64,000 nt of DNA from Clostridium senegalense JC122 (GCF_000285575.1 NZ_HE611050.1:741471-805470), one strand, 5' to 3'; counted from the first letter of the stretch, positions 19,596-30,793 are shown. Numbers and translations: made by a program. Notes: a model not told the origin generated them from the sequence alone.

Positions 19596-20516
19596 TCAAC
19601 TTTCAGGATATATAAACATTTTAATTACACCTTTATATAAGTTATACAAAGATTTTTGATTTACTATTAAAATTCTGCTTTTTACTTTTTTTATTTCATT
19701 ATACAGATATTTAGATATCTGTTTTGCTCTATGTTTTTCATTAGTAGTAAATAATTCTATAGCTATTCTTGCATTATCTATTCTTCCCATAGCGTTAGTC
19801 CTTTGAAATATATCCATCGTCAAATTATTATGTATAAATTCTTCTATGTCATCTACATTATTATCATCAATTAAAGCTCTTATACCATAATTATTACTAC
19901 ATTCTAATTGTTTTAATCCTTCATTCACTATAAAACAGTTCTCACCAATAACAGGCACTCCTTTAGATATAGTCCCTAACATAACAAGATCTATGTACTT
20001 ATTTATACAAGTCATTTTATAATATTCTGATACAGTTTGTACTAACTTGTAAGCTACTCCAGATGCTGAAAGATTCTTAAATGGATAGTTGCATCCCTCT
20101 TTATTAGGATTTATAACAACAACTTCATCATAGCACTTACAATCTTTATGATAATCTGTAACAATAATATCTATATCCAGGTCCCTGCATAGTTGAATTT
20201 CTTTTTCTGAGCTTACAGTAGAACCTACAGTTATTATCAGATCTGCACCTAAGTACTTTATGTAATTTTGTATATCATTATCTTTTAAATTTCTATCTTC
20301 TCTAATTTCATTAGGTTGAAAATACTCCACATCAGCATTTAAGTATCTTAATACTAATATTAAAAGCGAAATTGCAGTAATACTATCAAAATCATAATAA
20401 CCATAAATTACTATTTTTTCTCTCTCATTTATCGCTTTTATTATTCTTTTAAGAGCACTCTTCATACCTTTTAGCAATAGAGAATTATAGGTATTTTTAA
20501 CGTAGTGTTCATCCAT
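19596..20516 (-). CDS. RecJ-like DHH-family protein, truncated and catalytically degenerate
   Basis: About 306 aa; it resembles only the N-terminal DHH half of RecJ exonuclease (~580 aa or more). The metal-binding motifs are altered: GDYDxDG is GYYDFDS, the second-motif Asp (VDCG) is replaced (TVGSTVS), DHHE is DYHK, and the TIAD Asp is Lys (TISK). The DHHA1 and OB domains are missing; translating past the stop shows no remnant. ATG 20516 is spaced 7 nt from GGAGGAG. It occupies the position between secF and apt where clostridia normally carry recJ. It may be a pseudo-enzyme with a binding role, or decay. Confidence 0.75.
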   Translation of the reverse strand: MDEHYVKNTYNSLLLKGMKSALKRIIKAINEREKIVIYGYYDFDSITAISLLILVLRYLNADVEYFQPNEIREDRNLKDNDIQNYIKYLGADLIITVGSTVSSEKEIQLCRDLDIDIIVTDYHKDCKCYDEVVVINPNKEGCNYPFKNLSASGVAYKLVQTVSEYYKMTCINKYIDLVMLGTISKGVPVIGENCFIVNEGLKQLECSNNYGIRALIDDNNVDDIEEFIHNNLTMDIFQRTNAMGRIDNARIAIELFTTNEKHRAKQISKYLYNEIKKVKSRILIVNQKSLYNLYKGVIKMFIYPES

Positions 20517-20589
20517 AAACATGCTCCTCCAAAACAATAGAAAACAACTAATATTATAATTTAAAATCTATAACATTACAAATATTTTT

Positions 20590-20640
20590 GTAAAAAAAAG
20601 CAGGAGATATGCCTTTTTTTTCACAAAAAACCTATCCCCC
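20590..20640 (-). terminator. Terminator after secF
   Basis: The minus strand pairs GGGGGATA with TATCTCC around an A-rich loop, then CTGC and eight T. It lies between secF and the RecJ-like gene. Confidence 0.7.
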
Positions 20641-20672
20641 ATAATATATATTATATTTTTTTGCAATTTATG

Positions 20673-21542
20673 TTATATTTTTGCTGCTTTTTTTCTATTT
20701 TTTAAGATAACCCAAATTGGACTAGCTATAAATATTGATGAATAAGCTCCCATAGCTATACCAATTATTAATGGTAATGAAAATTCTCTTATGCTTGGAA
20801 CAAATACATACACTGCAGTTATAGTAAATAATGTTGTAAGTGCAGTATTTATAGATCTAGATAAGGTTTGATTTATACTTATATTTGCAATCTCAGAGAT
20901 TTCTACTTTTCTCATTTTCTTTGAATTCTCTCTAATTCTATCAAATATAACTATTGTATCATTTATAGAATATCCTATAATAGTAAGTATTGCCGCTATA
21001 AATGGTGTATTAACAGGTATTCCTAAAACTGCATAAACTCCTACAGTTATTAAGACATCATGTACTACTGCAATTATTGCTGCTGCTGCAAAATTAAATT
21101 CAAATCTAAACCCAATATATATAAGCATAGCCACATTTGCAACTATAGCAGCTATAAATGCTTTCACTTTTAGTTCTCTACCAATAGTTCCACCTAGATT
21201 TTCTTTGTTTAAAATTGCTGAATCATCTAATGAAAATTCTTTTTTCATATCTTCAATTAAATTATCAGTTGTTTCATCTGTAAGTACACCTTCTTGAACT
21301 ATTATTTCAAGTTCTTTTCCATTATCTACAACTTTAGTAGCATATTTATTTTTTGCATATTTTTCTAATATTTCATCAGCTTTATTCTTCTCAAATTTAT
21401 CATTTAAAGCTATATCTATAATTGTACCACCTGTAAAATCTATACCATAATTTAACCCTCTAAATACTACTGTACCCATTCCTACGATTATCAGTATAAG
21501 GGATATAGTAAACCAAATTTTAGTTTTTTCTATAAATTTCAT
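20673..21542 (-). CDS. secF: Protein translocase subunit SecF
   Basis: 289-aa inner-membrane SecDF component that uses proton motive force to complete Sec export. Six membrane segments are apparent. The motifs GIDFTGGTIIDI, GYSINDTIVIFDRIREN and the SRSINTALTT region are typical. It is 1 nt downstream of secD. Confidence 0.95.
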   Translation of the reverse strand: MKFIEKTKIWFTISLILIIVGMGTVVFRGLNYGIDFTGGTIIDIALNDKFEKNKADEILEKYAKNKYATKVVDNGKELEIIVQEGVLTDETTDNLIEDMKKEFSLDDSAILNKENLGGTIGRELKVKAFIAAIVANVAMLIYIGFRFEFNFAAAAIIAVVHDVLITVGVYAVLGIPVNTPFIAAILTIIGYSINDTIVIFDRIRENSKKMRKVEISEIANISINQTLSRSINTALTTLFTITAVYVFVPSIREFSLPLIIGIAMGAYSSIFIASPIWVILKNRKKAAKI

Positions 21543-21543
21543 T

Positions 21544-22788
21544 TTAATTTACCCCCTTTTTAACGCCAAAGTGGGATGGTTTATTAAGAATACCAATATT
21601 CACTGCCATATTTATTAAGAACTTTGTAACAGTTAAAGCAGTAAATATACTTATTACTATACCAATTACAAGCGTTAACCCAAATCCTTTAACTGAACCA
21701 GTTCCTATTATATATAAAGAAACAGCAGCTATTATAGTTGTTATATTCGAGTCTAGTATAGTTGCTAAAGCTTTACTAAATCCAGATTCAACTGATGATT
21801 TTACTGATTTTCCAGTTCTTAATTCTTCTCTTATTCTCTCAAATATAAGTACATTAGCATCAACAGCCATACCTACTGTTAATAAAAATCCTGCAATACC
21901 TGAAAGAGTTAATGTTACTTCAAAGATAGCAAAAGCATATAATAACAGACATACATATAATACAATGGCTAATGAACATATAACGCCAGGACGCTTATAG
22001 TATAAAGACATAAATATCATAACAAAAGCTATGCCAACTACAGCTGCTTTCTTGCTCAATCCTACAGCTTCCATACCAATAGTTGGTCCTACTGTTTTAA
22101 CAGAAAGAGTTTCAACAGGTACTGGAAGTGCACCAGATTTAATTATATTAGCTATTCTTGTAGCATCTTCTAAAGATTTCATGCCGGTTATAACTGCTTT
22201 TCCGTCAGTTATCGCTTGATTTACTTGAGGATTAGTTAGAACCTCATCATCCATTGATATTGCAATTTGTTTACCTACATTTTTAGTTGTAGCATCTGCA
22301 AATTTTTTAGTTCCTTCATCATTAAATTCTAATCCAACTACCGCTTTTCCTTCATTGTCATATTGAGCAACTGCATTTTTTACATCTTTTCCTGAAAGAA
22401 TTATATTTTTTTCAGAGTCTGTAAACTTTAAATCGCCTGTTTTTCCAACAGTATCAAGTACAGATTTTGTGTCAAATTGACCTGGAATTTCAATTCTTAT
22501 TCTTTTTTCCCCTTCACGAGTTACTGAAGTTTCACTGACTCCTAATTTATTTACCCTCATAGAAATTAATTCAATAGTTCTATTAATAGTGTCTTTATCT
22601 ACTTTATCAGATTTTATCTCCATAAGTATAGATGAACCACCTTGAAGATCAAGACCTTTATTTATGGACTGTCCAAAAGATTTGAATCTATATCCAAAGG
22701 CTTCTGCACCAAAGTATCCAATATATGCTAGCAAGGCTATAATTACCACAGCGCCAATAAATAAGGACACACTTTTACCTCTCTTCAT
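21544..22788 (-). CDS. secD: Protein translocase subunit SecD
   Basis: 414-aa partner of SecF. It has an N-terminal membrane helix, the GLDLQGGSSILMEI signature, a periplasmic-type P1 head domain and C-terminal membrane segments with GMAVDANVLIFERIREELR. ATG 22788 follows AGGGGA. The separate secD and secF genes with minimal spacing are the normal clostridial arrangement. Confidence 0.95.
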   Translation of the reverse strand: MKRGKSVSLFIGAVVIIALLAYIGYFGAEAFGYRFKSFGQSINKGLDLQGGSSILMEIKSDKVDKDTINRTIELISMRVNKLGVSETSVTREGEKRIRIEIPGQFDTKSVLDTVGKTGDLKFTDSEKNIILSGKDVKNAVAQYDNEGKAVVGLEFNDEGTKKFADATTKNVGKQIAISMDDEVLTNPQVNQAITDGKAVITGMKSLEDATRIANIIKSGALPVPVETLSVKTVGPTIGMEAVGLSKKAAVVGIAFVMIFMSLYYKRPGVICSLAIVLYVCLLLYAFAIFEVTLTLSGIAGFLLTVGMAVDANVLIFERIREELRTGKSVKSSVESGFSKALATILDSNITTIIAAVSLYIIGTGSVKGFGLTLVIGIVISIFTALTVTKFLINMAVNIGILNKPSHFGVKKGVN

Positions 22789-22881
22789 GTCTATCCCCTT
22801 TCTTACATTAGTAAATTTATGTTTTTTCCAATGTTATTTATTATATATCTTCCAAAATTCATAGTCAATCACAATTTTGGA

Positions 22882-24255
22882 TTACTTTTCTTCCATTTCC
22901 ATAATTTTAGTCTTTAATGCTATAGCACACTCAACTCTCTTTTTCTGCATTTCACAACCAATTTCATATGGTATATGCATATCACCATTAAAATTGAAGT
23001 TATTTGCTTGACATCCCCCGCTACAATAAAATCTAGCCCAACATTTTTTACAAGTTGGTTTGTTATATATATGAGCCTCTTTAAATTCTTGAACTATTTC
23101 ATTTTTCTTTATTCCATCATATATATTTCCTATTAAATAATCTTCGTTTCCTACAAATTGATGACAAGGATAAATATCTCCATCTGGAGTTACTGCTATG
23201 TACTCGTGTCCTGCTCCACATCCAGATATCCTTTTATATACACAAGGACCACCCTGAAGATCTATATTAAAATGATAGAATCTAAATTCTTTTCCTTCTT
23301 TATGTCTTTTTAACATTTCTTCATATAATTTATCATATTGTTCAAATATTGTTGGTAAATCTTCTTTTCTTAAAGAAAGTTCGTGTTCATCTGGAAGTAC
23401 AACAGGTTCTATAGAAATTTCATCAAAACCTAAATCTGCCATATGTTTTACATCTTCAAAGAAATCTGTATTTTCTCTTGTAAATGTTCCTCTTGCATAG
23501 TAAGATTTAGATTTATCTCTCATATCTACCATAGATTTTATTTTAGGTAAAATGCTCTCATAACAGCCTGAACCATCTACTCTAACTCTTACTTTATCAT
23601 TGACTTCTTTTCTACCATCTATACTTAAAACTAAGTTACCCATGTTTTCATCTAGATACTTCATATTTTCTTCATTTAAAAGTGTTGCATTTGTTGTCAT
23701 TGTAAATCTTATATTCTTATTATGAATTTTTTCTTGTTCTTTTGCATAATCTACAATTTCCTTAATTTGTTCAAATGCCATTAATGGTTCTCCACCAAAT
23801 AAATCTACCTCTATATTTTTTCTTGGTCCTGAACTTTGGATTACAAAATCTATTGCTTTTTTGCCTACTTCTGGAGACATCGCTTTTCTACATCCATGAT
23901 ATTCACCTTCATCTGCAAAACAATATTTACATCTTAAGTTACAATCATGAATTATGTTTAGACACATTGCTTTAACATATGATTGCGCTTGTCCACTTTT
24001 TTTTGCTATATTTTCATATAAATCTAATGAATATAACATTCCTTCACTTACTAATTCTTTTAATTCGCTATAAACTTCTTCTATACTTTCTACAGAATAT
24101 TTATTTTTAAAATCTTCAACTAATTCTTCTTTACTTCTTAATTTGTTTTCATCTAAAAGATCATAAACTAATTCGTCAACTACGTGAACCGCTCCTGAGT
24201 TTACATCTATTACATAGTAATCATTATCTTGTTTAAATTTATGAATTAACGCCAT
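22882..24255 (-). CDS. scfB: SCIFF ranthipeptide maturase, radical SAM/SPASM protein ScfB
   Basis: About 457 aa. It installs Cys thioether cross-links in the SCIFF precursor encoded immediately upstream. The radical SAM cluster motif is CNLRCKYC, a RiPP-recognition-like N-terminal domain occupies ~1-85, and the SPASM region holds CGAGHEYIAVTPDGDIYPC and CKKCWARFYCSGGC for auxiliary clusters. ATG 24255 (MALIHKFKQ) follows GGAGGAATAAA. The scfA-scfB pair is conserved across Clostridia. Confidence 0.95.
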   Translation of the reverse strand: MALIHKFKQDNDYYVIDVNSGAVHVVDELVYDLLDENKLRSKEELVEDFKNKYSVESIEEVYSELKELVSEGMLYSLDLYENIAKKSGQAQSYVKAMCLNIIHDCNLRCKYCFADEGEYHGCRKAMSPEVGKKAIDFVIQSSGPRKNIEVDLFGGEPLMAFEQIKEIVDYAKEQEKIHNKNIRFTMTTNATLLNEENMKYLDENMGNLVLSIDGRKEVNDKVRVRVDGSGCYESILPKIKSMVDMRDKSKSYYARGTFTRENTDFFEDVKHMADLGFDEISIEPVVLPDEHELSLRKEDLPTIFEQYDKLYEEMLKRHKEGKEFRFYHFNIDLQGGPCVYKRISGCGAGHEYIAVTPDGDIYPCHQFVGNEDYLIGNIYDGIKKNEIVQEFKEAHIYNKPTCKKCWARFYCSGGCQANNFNFNGDMHIPYEIGCEMQKKRVECAIALKTKIMEMEEK

Positions 24256-24279
24256 TTTATTCCTCCTACTAAACACAAA

Positions 24280-24304
24280 GCAGCAACTATATAGTTACTG
24301 CCTC
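24280..24304 (-). promoter_or_regulatory. Stem-loop between scfA and scfB
   Basis: The minus strand pairs GGCAG..ACTATATAGT..CTGC, followed by a weak CTTTGTGTTT tract. It probably lowers read-through or stabilises the peptide mRNA so that precursor exceeds maturase. Confidence 0.45.
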
Positions 24305-24317
24305 TTTTTACTATTAA

Positions 24318-24455
24318 TTAGTTTTCACAAGCTAAGTTAGCTACTGTGCATGAAGTTTTACATGCTGATTGACAAGAGTTTGCACACTCTTTGCATCCTG
24401 GCTTCTTTAAGCTTTCTTTTATGTTTGATTTGTTAACTGTTTTAATGTGTTTCAT
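24318..24455 (-). CDS. scfA: SCIFF (six-cysteines-in-forty-five) ranthipeptide precursor ScfA
   Basis: 45-aa peptide beginning MKHIKTVNKSNIKES and ending VANLACEN. All six Cys fall in the C-terminal 25 residues (GCKEC..SC..AC..SC...AC), the defining SCIFF pattern. ATG 24455 is preceded by GGAGGAAT. The upstream part is the leader bound by the maturase. SCIFF products are ranthipeptides linked to population-level control in some clostridia. Confidence 0.95.
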   Translation of the reverse strand: MKHIKTVNKSNIKESLKKPGCKECANSCQSACKTSCTVANLACEN

Positions 24456-24497
24456 TGTAAATTCCTCCATCCTTTAGGTGTTTTTAATAATATATAT

Positions 24498-24527
24498 ATT
24501 ATAATTTCAAAACCTGTTATTGTACAA
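24498..24527 (-). promoter_or_regulatory. Candidate promoter of scfA
   Basis: TTGTAC, 18-nt spacer, TATAAT on the minus strand, about 43 nt before the scfA start. Confidence 0.5.
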
Positions 24528-24604
24528 TAGTATATATCAAGTTTTTAAAATTTTTTTCATATTTATTAATTACACCAATGTTATATCTATAATTAATTTT
24601 AATT

Positions 24605-24973
24605 TTATAGATTCACTGTAATCATTCCTGATAATGCACCTACTAAGGTAGCCATAATCACTCTTGTAATTTCCTTTACTCCAAATGCAAATTCTTTACC
24701 ACATAATATTGAAACTATAAATAATGCTACAATATAAAATAATCCAACTAAAATTCCCATAAGCCAACCATTACTTCCGGCTTTAATAGTAGCACATATA
24801 GTTCCATATATAATACTTATTAAGGTTAGTATTATATAAAATATAGAATTTACTTTCGGACCCACTGATATGACACTTATAAGCAATGAGTATACTATTA
24901 ACGCAAACATTGTTAATATAAATGCTCTAAGTACACCATGTCCAACACAGGAATACTTTATTTTTTTACCCAT
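24605..24973 (-). CDS. TIGR04086-like four-helix membrane protein
   Basis: 122-aa protein with four hydrophobic segments and little else. It fits the TIGR04086 family of Firmicute membrane proteins, often found between yajC and scfA. Function is unknown. Its GGGGGG ribosome site lies inside a strong hairpin (24982-25014), so translation may be conditional or coupled to yajC. Confidence 0.7.
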   Translation of the reverse strand: MGKKIKYSCVGHGVLRAFILTMFALIVYSLLISVISVGPKVNSIFYIILTLISIIYGTICATIKAGSNGWLMGILVGLFYIVALFIVSILCGKEFAFGVKEITRVIMATLVGALSGMITVNL

Positions 24974-24981
24974 TATAATCC

Positions 24982-25014
24982 CCCCCTATATTGTAATATA
25001 TTACAATTAGGGGG
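24982..25014 (-). promoter_or_regulatory. Hairpin sequestering the ribosome site of the TIGR04086-like gene
   Basis: CCCCCTA pairs with TATAGGGGG around a perfect ATTGTAATATATTACAAT palindrome. The G run that serves as the Shine-Dalgarno for the start at 24973 forms the 3' arm. No T run follows in the gene's direction, so termination is not its obvious role. Confidence 0.6.
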
Positions 25015-25029
25015 CTTTTATTCATTGTT

Positions 25030-25323
25030 TTATTCTGCTTTAGTGTCTTTTTCCTCTTTTGATTTTATAACATAACTAATTCCGTTTTTAGCTAGTTTTA
25101 TCCTTGCTCTATCCGGACCACTCTCTAATATTATAAATTCTTCTTGGATATTAACCACTCTTCCCATGATTCCACCTTTTGTCATTATTTCGTCATTAAG
25201 GCTTAAATCACCTAACATATCCTGATACTTTTTCTTTCTTTTTTTCTCTGGCAAGAAAATCATAACATAAAATAACCCTAACATTAATACTATAGGTACA
25301 ATGTTAAATAAAATAGCTTGCAT
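25030..25323 (-). CDS. yajC: Preprotein translocase accessory subunit YajC
   Basis: 97 aa; one N-terminal membrane helix (IVPIVLMLGLFYVMIFLP) followed by a basic stretch (KKRKKK) and a small cytosolic domain, the normal YajC layout. It associates with SecDF. It lies downstream of tgt in the common queA-tgt-yajC order. Confidence 0.93.
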   Translation of the reverse strand: MQAILFNIVPIVLMLGLFYVMIFLPEKKRKKKYQDMLGDLSLNDEIMTKGGIMGRVVNIQEEFIILESGPDRARIKLAKNGISYVIKSKEEKDTKAE

Positions 25324-25544
25324 CCTTATTCCTCCTTATTTACACGATTACTTATAATCATGTTAAATTTTTTAATTTAATTTTAATTAAATCTCATCTC
25401 ATAATACTTATCGTAAAATGATACATGGAGCATTTTAACATATTTCTTTATAAAAAGTTATATGTTTTTTAAAATTAATGAACTTTTTTAAAATATTTAC
25501 CTATCTTTTATATTATAACCATAATATATAAATAGTAAAACCTA

Positions 25545-26696
<1,152 letters not shown>

Positions 26697-26733
26697 TTAT
26701 TACACATGTTTTTATAATAGTATGTATCAAGAT

Positions 26734-27759
26734 CTAATGTAAAAACATTGCATCTCCAAAACTAAAGAACCTATATCTCTCTTGTACAGCCTCTTTATAT
26801 GCATTCATAACAATATCTCTTGTTGAAAAAGCACTTATTAACATTATAAGCGTTGATTCTGGAAGATGAAAATTAGTTATAAGAGCATCTACTATTTTAA
26901 ATTTATATCCTGGATATATAAAAATACTTGTATATCCTGATTGTTCTTTAACTCTTCCACTTTCATCTGCAATGCTTTCTAAAGTTCTATTGGATGTTGT
27001 TCCTACTGCTATTACTCTTTTACCTTTATCTTTTGCAGCATTTATTGTATCAGCATTTTCTTTATTTAAATAATAATACTCTGAATGCATTTCATGTTCT
27101 TCAACCTTTTCTGTTTTTACTGGTCTAAATGTTCCAAGACCAACATGTAAAGTAACAAATGCTATATTAACACCTTTTTCTTTAAGCTTTTCTAAAAGTT
27201 CTTCTGTAAAATGTAGCCCTGCCGTTGGCGCTGCTGCCGATCCAACTTCCCTAGAATAAACTGTTTGATATCTTTCCTTATCTTCTAATTTTTCTGTTAT
27301 GTATGGTGGTAATGGCATTTCTCCTAAAGCATCTAGTACCTCTTCAAATATTCCTTCATATTCAAATCTAACTTTTCTATTTCCATTTTCAAGTACTTCT
27401 ATTACTTCAGCCTTTAATTTACCTTCCCCAAATTCAAATCTGTTTCCAACTTTAGCTCTTTTTCCTGGCTTTACTAATGTTTCCCAAACATCTTTTTCTA
27501 ATCTTCTTAAAAGAAGGAATTCCATTTTAGCACCAGTTTCTTCTTTATGTCCATATAACCTTGCTGGCATAACCCTTGTATCATTTAAAACTAAGCAATC
27601 ACCTTCATCTAAGAAATCTATAATATCCTTAAATGTTCTATGTTCTAATTCTCCTGTATTTTTATCAACTAGCATAAGTCTTGATTCATCTCTTTTGTCT
27701 AAGGGCACTTGTGCTATTAATTCTTCTGGTAAATCAAAATAAAAATCTTTTACGTTCAC
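26734..27759 (-). CDS. queA: S-adenosylmethionine:tRNA ribosyltransferase-isomerase
   Basis: 341-aa queuosine pathway enzyme that converts preQ1-tRNA to epoxyqueuosine-tRNA. It carries the family segments [35 protein letters not shown] and the C-terminal [16 protein letters not shown]. It begins with GTG at 27759. It precedes tgt with 61 nt between starts and stops. Confidence 0.96.
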   Translation of the reverse strand: MNVKDFYFDLPEELIAQVPLDKRDESRLMLVDKNTGELEHRTFKDIIDFLDEGDCLVLNDTRVMPARLYGHKEETGAKMEFLLLRRLEKDVWETLVKPGKRAKVGNRFEFGEGKLKAEVIEVLENGNRKVRFEYEGIFEEVLDALGEMPLPPYITEKLEDKERYQTVYSREVGSAAAPTAGLHFTEELLEKLKEKGVNIAFVTLHVGLGTFRPVKTEKVEEHEMHSEYYYLNKENADTINAAKDKGKRVIAVGTTSNRTLESIADESGRVKEQSGYTSIFIYPGYKFKIVDALITNFHLPESTLIMLISAFSTRDIVMNAYKEAVQERYRFFSFGDAMFLH

Positions 27760-28079
27760 TGTCTACACCGTCCTAATTTTTAAATTTATTAAAAATAAAA
27801 AATTCAAATTATATTTATATAGTATAAGATTTTAACATAACCTTTAGATTCTTACTCTTATCATATGCGAAACCTTTATACCATCAAAAAAGTTACATTA
27901 AGTGGCTAGCTCTAGCAATAAACTTTCATATATAACCTTCTTCTAGCCACTTTTTACTCTCATATAGTATTACTATTTTAAATGCCATCTTTAATTCCTA
28001 TATATAACTTTATTTTTGTCTCTAATATAAATTCTCTCAAGGTTATTATTTTACCACTTTATAAGCTATATCTCAAATA
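27760..28079. other. ruvB-queA intergenic region with a stem-loop
   Basis: 320 bp. It holds a long stem-loop at 27898-27954 (AAGTGGCTAG pairing with CTAGCCACTT). On the plus strand the stem is followed by TTTTT; on the minus strand the T run is offset by several bases. It probably separates the ruv and que transcripts. Nothing else is evident. Confidence 0.5.
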
Positions 28080-29081
28080 TTATTTTTCTGGCATTTGAAT
28101 GCCTAAATGTCTATAAGCCTTTTCTGAAGCTATCCTTCCACGAGGTGTTCTTATTATAAACCCTTTTTTTATCAAATACGGTTCATATACTTCTTCTAAA
28201 GACCCTAATTCTTCTCCTATATAATAGGCTAAAGTTTCTATTCCTACTGGCCCACCACCAAAATTGTATATTATTGCTTCTATTATTTTATTATCTATTT
28301 GATCAAATCCTTCTCTATCAATCTCTAAAAGCTCTGCTGCATTATTTGCTACTTCATAATCAATTATTCCATTTCCTTTTACAATGGAATAGTCTCTTAC
28401 TCTTTTTAATAACCTATTTGTAATTCTAGGAGTACCTCTAGACCTTTTTGCAATTTCTAATGCCGCATCTTCTTTGATAGATACATTCATAATCTCTGCT
28501 GACCTAACAACTATTTCTTTTAATTGATTTTCACTATAATATTCCATAGGACAAAGCACTCCAAATCTATCTCTAAGTGGAGCTGTTAAAAGTCCTACCC
28601 TAGTTGTAGCTCCTATTAAAGTAAATTTAGGTAAATCTAATCTTATAGACTTTGCTGATGCGCCCTTTCCTATAACTATATCTAAAGAATAATCCTCCAT
28701 TGCTGGATATAAAATTTCTTCTACAGCTCTATTCAGTCGATGTATCTCATCTATAAACAAAACATCATTATCACATAAGGATGTTAAAATAGATGCTAAA
28801 TCTCCAGCCCTTTCTATAGCAGGGCCAGATGTAACTTTTAAATTTCCACCCATTTCTTTTGCAACTATATTAGCAAGCGTAGTTTTTCCTAAACCTGGTG
28901 GTCCATAAAAAAGAGTATGATCTAAAGGTTCACCCCTCATTTTAGCTGCTTTTAGAAATATATCTAATCTTTCTTTAACTTTATTTTGACCTATATATTC
29001 TTTTAATCTTTGCGGCCTTAATGAGTACTCTCCATCGCCATCTTCTTCTATAAAATCAGAAGTAACAATTCTATCCTCCAT
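28080..29081 (-). CDS. ruvB: Holliday junction branch migration DNA helicase RuvB
   Basis: 333-aa AAA+ motor of the RuvAB complex. Walker [12 protein letters not shown], Walker [10 protein letters not shown], sensor 1 LIGATTR and the arginine-finger segment LRDRFG are intact, and the C-terminal winged-helix contains the TPRGR motif. It starts 57 nt after ruvA. No ruvC is adjacent. Confidence 0.97.
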   Translation of the reverse strand: MEDRIVTSDFIEEDGDGEYSLRPQRLKEYIGQNKVKERLDIFLKAAKMRGEPLDHTLFYGPPGLGKTTLANIVAKEMGGNLKVTSGPAIERAGDLASILTSLCDNDVLFIDEIHRLNRAVEEILYPAMEDYSLDIVIGKGASAKSIRLDLPKFTLIGATTRVGLLTAPLRDRFGVLCPMEYYSENQLKEIVVRSAEIMNVSIKEDAALEIAKRSRGTPRITNRLLKRVRDYSIVKGNGIIDYEVANNAAELLEIDREGFDQIDNKIIEAIIYNFGGGPVGIETLAYYIGEELGSLEEVYEPYLIKKGFIIRTPRGRIASEKAYRHLGIQMPEK

Positions 29082-29138
29082 ATAATCACTCCTTTCTTAA
29101 AATTATATAGTAACTTTATATACTATTTTAAATTCAGA

Positions 29139-29729
29139 TTATTTCATTAAGTATCTTAAACATTTCTTAATCATATCTTCTATATTTGCTTCTTTTCCAA
29201 CAGCTTTAACTGCCTTTTCAGCCTCTTTCTCTGAATATCCTAAAGCTAGTAAGGCACCAAAAGCCTCGTTATGAATAACATCCATTTCTATTATAGTCTC
29301 ATCTATTCCAGTTTCCATAACTTCTTGCAAATCTAGCTTATCTTTTAATTCTAAAATGATTCTTTGGGCTATTTTTTTTCCTATTCCAGGAGCTTTTGTA
29401 ATAGTTTTTTCATCACTACTTAATATTGCATACTTAAGATTTGTAACTGTACATATAGATAATAATGATAATGCTGCCTTTGCTCCAACCCCATTTATTG
29501 TAAGTAGCAAATTAAACATTTCAACTTCTTCTTTTGTTAAAAATCCATAAAGTCCTATAAAATCATCCCTTACGATTTGGATAATATTTAATTTTACTTC
29601 ATCATTGGTATTTGGCATCTGGGCCATTGTATTTCCTGATGTAAATATCTTATATCCAATTCCATTGTTTTCTACAACTACATAATCTTTATTTATAGAA
29701 ATGAATTTACCCTTTATATATTCATACAT
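29139..29729 (-). CDS. ruvA: Holliday junction DNA-binding protein RuvA
   Basis: 196 aa. OB-fold N-terminus (MYEYIKGKFISINKDYVVVENNGIGYK), HhH motifs around LLTINGVGAKAAL and APGIGKKIAQRIILELKDK, and a C-terminal three-helix domain (ALGYSEKEAEKAV) that contacts RuvB. Full length. Confidence 0.96.
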   Translation of the reverse strand: MYEYIKGKFISINKDYVVVENNGIGYKIFTSGNTMAQMPNTNDEVKLNIIQIVRDDFIGLYGFLTKEEVEMFNLLLTINGVGAKAALSLLSICTVTNLKYAILSSDEKTITKAPGIGKKIAQRIILELKDKLDLQEVMETGIDETIIEMDVIHNEAFGALLALGYSEKEAEKAVKAVGKEANIEDMIKKCLRYLMK

Positions 29730-29894
29730 TTTTATAAATCCTTCCTAACATTCTATAATTTTTTACTAATAAATTATAACATTAAATTTATATAGTATTT
29801 CACTATATTACTTTAACATCAACAGATTTTCAATTCAACCTTAACACTTTTAAATTGCATCAATGTATGATTTTAGTTAGTTTTTATATGTGTA

Positions 29895-29930
29895 TATAAA
29901 AAATGCATAGTAAAATTACTATGCATTTTA
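29895..29930 (-). terminator. Terminator of the 206-aa membrane-anchored gene
   Basis: Perfect AAAATGCATAGT/ACTATGCATTTT stem with a 6-nt loop; in minus orientation it continues into TTTTTT. Confidence 0.85.
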
Positions 29931-29949
29931 AACTTAATTATTTTATATT

Positions 29950-30570
29950 TTATGAACTACATAATGCTTTTGCATATTCTAATGCTGATTCTTTATCATC
30001 AAATTGATATTCTTTCTTTCCTTCATAAAAACTTTCTATTAAATTGCCTTTATCCTTAAGATTTTCTAATGTTATAGGCCTTTTATCTTCACTTCTTACA
30101 TTTGGAACCATATTTTCAACAACTACTAAATTATTATCTTCTTTTTTATTGTATATAACAACTTTATTCTCATTTATTCCTATAAAATATTTTCCACTTT
30201 CATATGCATATCCTTGAATCTCTTTTATAAAGGTAATTTTATTAGAGGTATGTTTATCTAATTTATATCCATATCCTTTATATATTTCTTCTAATTGTCC
30301 CTCTTTTAAATCTTTAATTTTATCTTTATCCTTTTCTACTAATTTCATCATTTTATCATCATTTATAAAATTATTGCAATTAGAATATTTTATAAGAAAC
30401 TCTACCACTGTATTATCTTTTACATTCGCAGAACTAACTTCCTTTGTTAATGTATCTACTTGTTTATTCTTAGCTATATTTATATAAAATGAATATCCAC
30501 AAAAAAACAATGCAAAAACTATTATTAATGATGATAAAATTTGAAATTTGTATTCCTTTAATTTGTTCAT
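29950..30570 (-). CDS. Membrane-anchored protein of unknown function
   Basis: 206 aa with one N-terminal membrane helix (ILSSLIIVFALFFCGYSFYI) and an extracytoplasmic charged domain. No family motif was recognised. ATG 30570 follows AAGGAGTG. It has its own terminator, so it is probably monocistronic and separate from ruvA downstream. A divergent sensor kinase gene lies upstream. Confidence 0.65.
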   Translation of the reverse strand: MNKLKEYKFQILSSLIIVFALFFCGYSFYINIAKNKQVDTLTKEVSSANVKDNTVVEFLIKYSNCNNFINDDKMMKLVEKDKDKIKDLKEGQLEEIYKGYGYKLDKHTSNKITFIKEIQGYAYESGKYFIGINENKVVIYNKKEDNNLVVVENMVPNVRSEDKRPITLENLKDKGNLIESFYEGKKEYQFDDKESALEYAKALCSS

Positions 30571-30793
30571 TTTTTAATTCACTCCTTTGTATAAAAGTCT
30601 TTATTAAGATTTTTATCCATTTTTATACTTTTTATACAATTATGATGAATATTGCTGAATAAATTTAAATTTTAATTTATTTTTCTATATTATTTTTTTA
30701 TTTTGTTTATGAAAGTTTAGATATTTCATATTTTGTGATAAAATAAATAGTGCGAATATTTGAATATTTCAAATGATTAAGAAGGGTTTTTAT

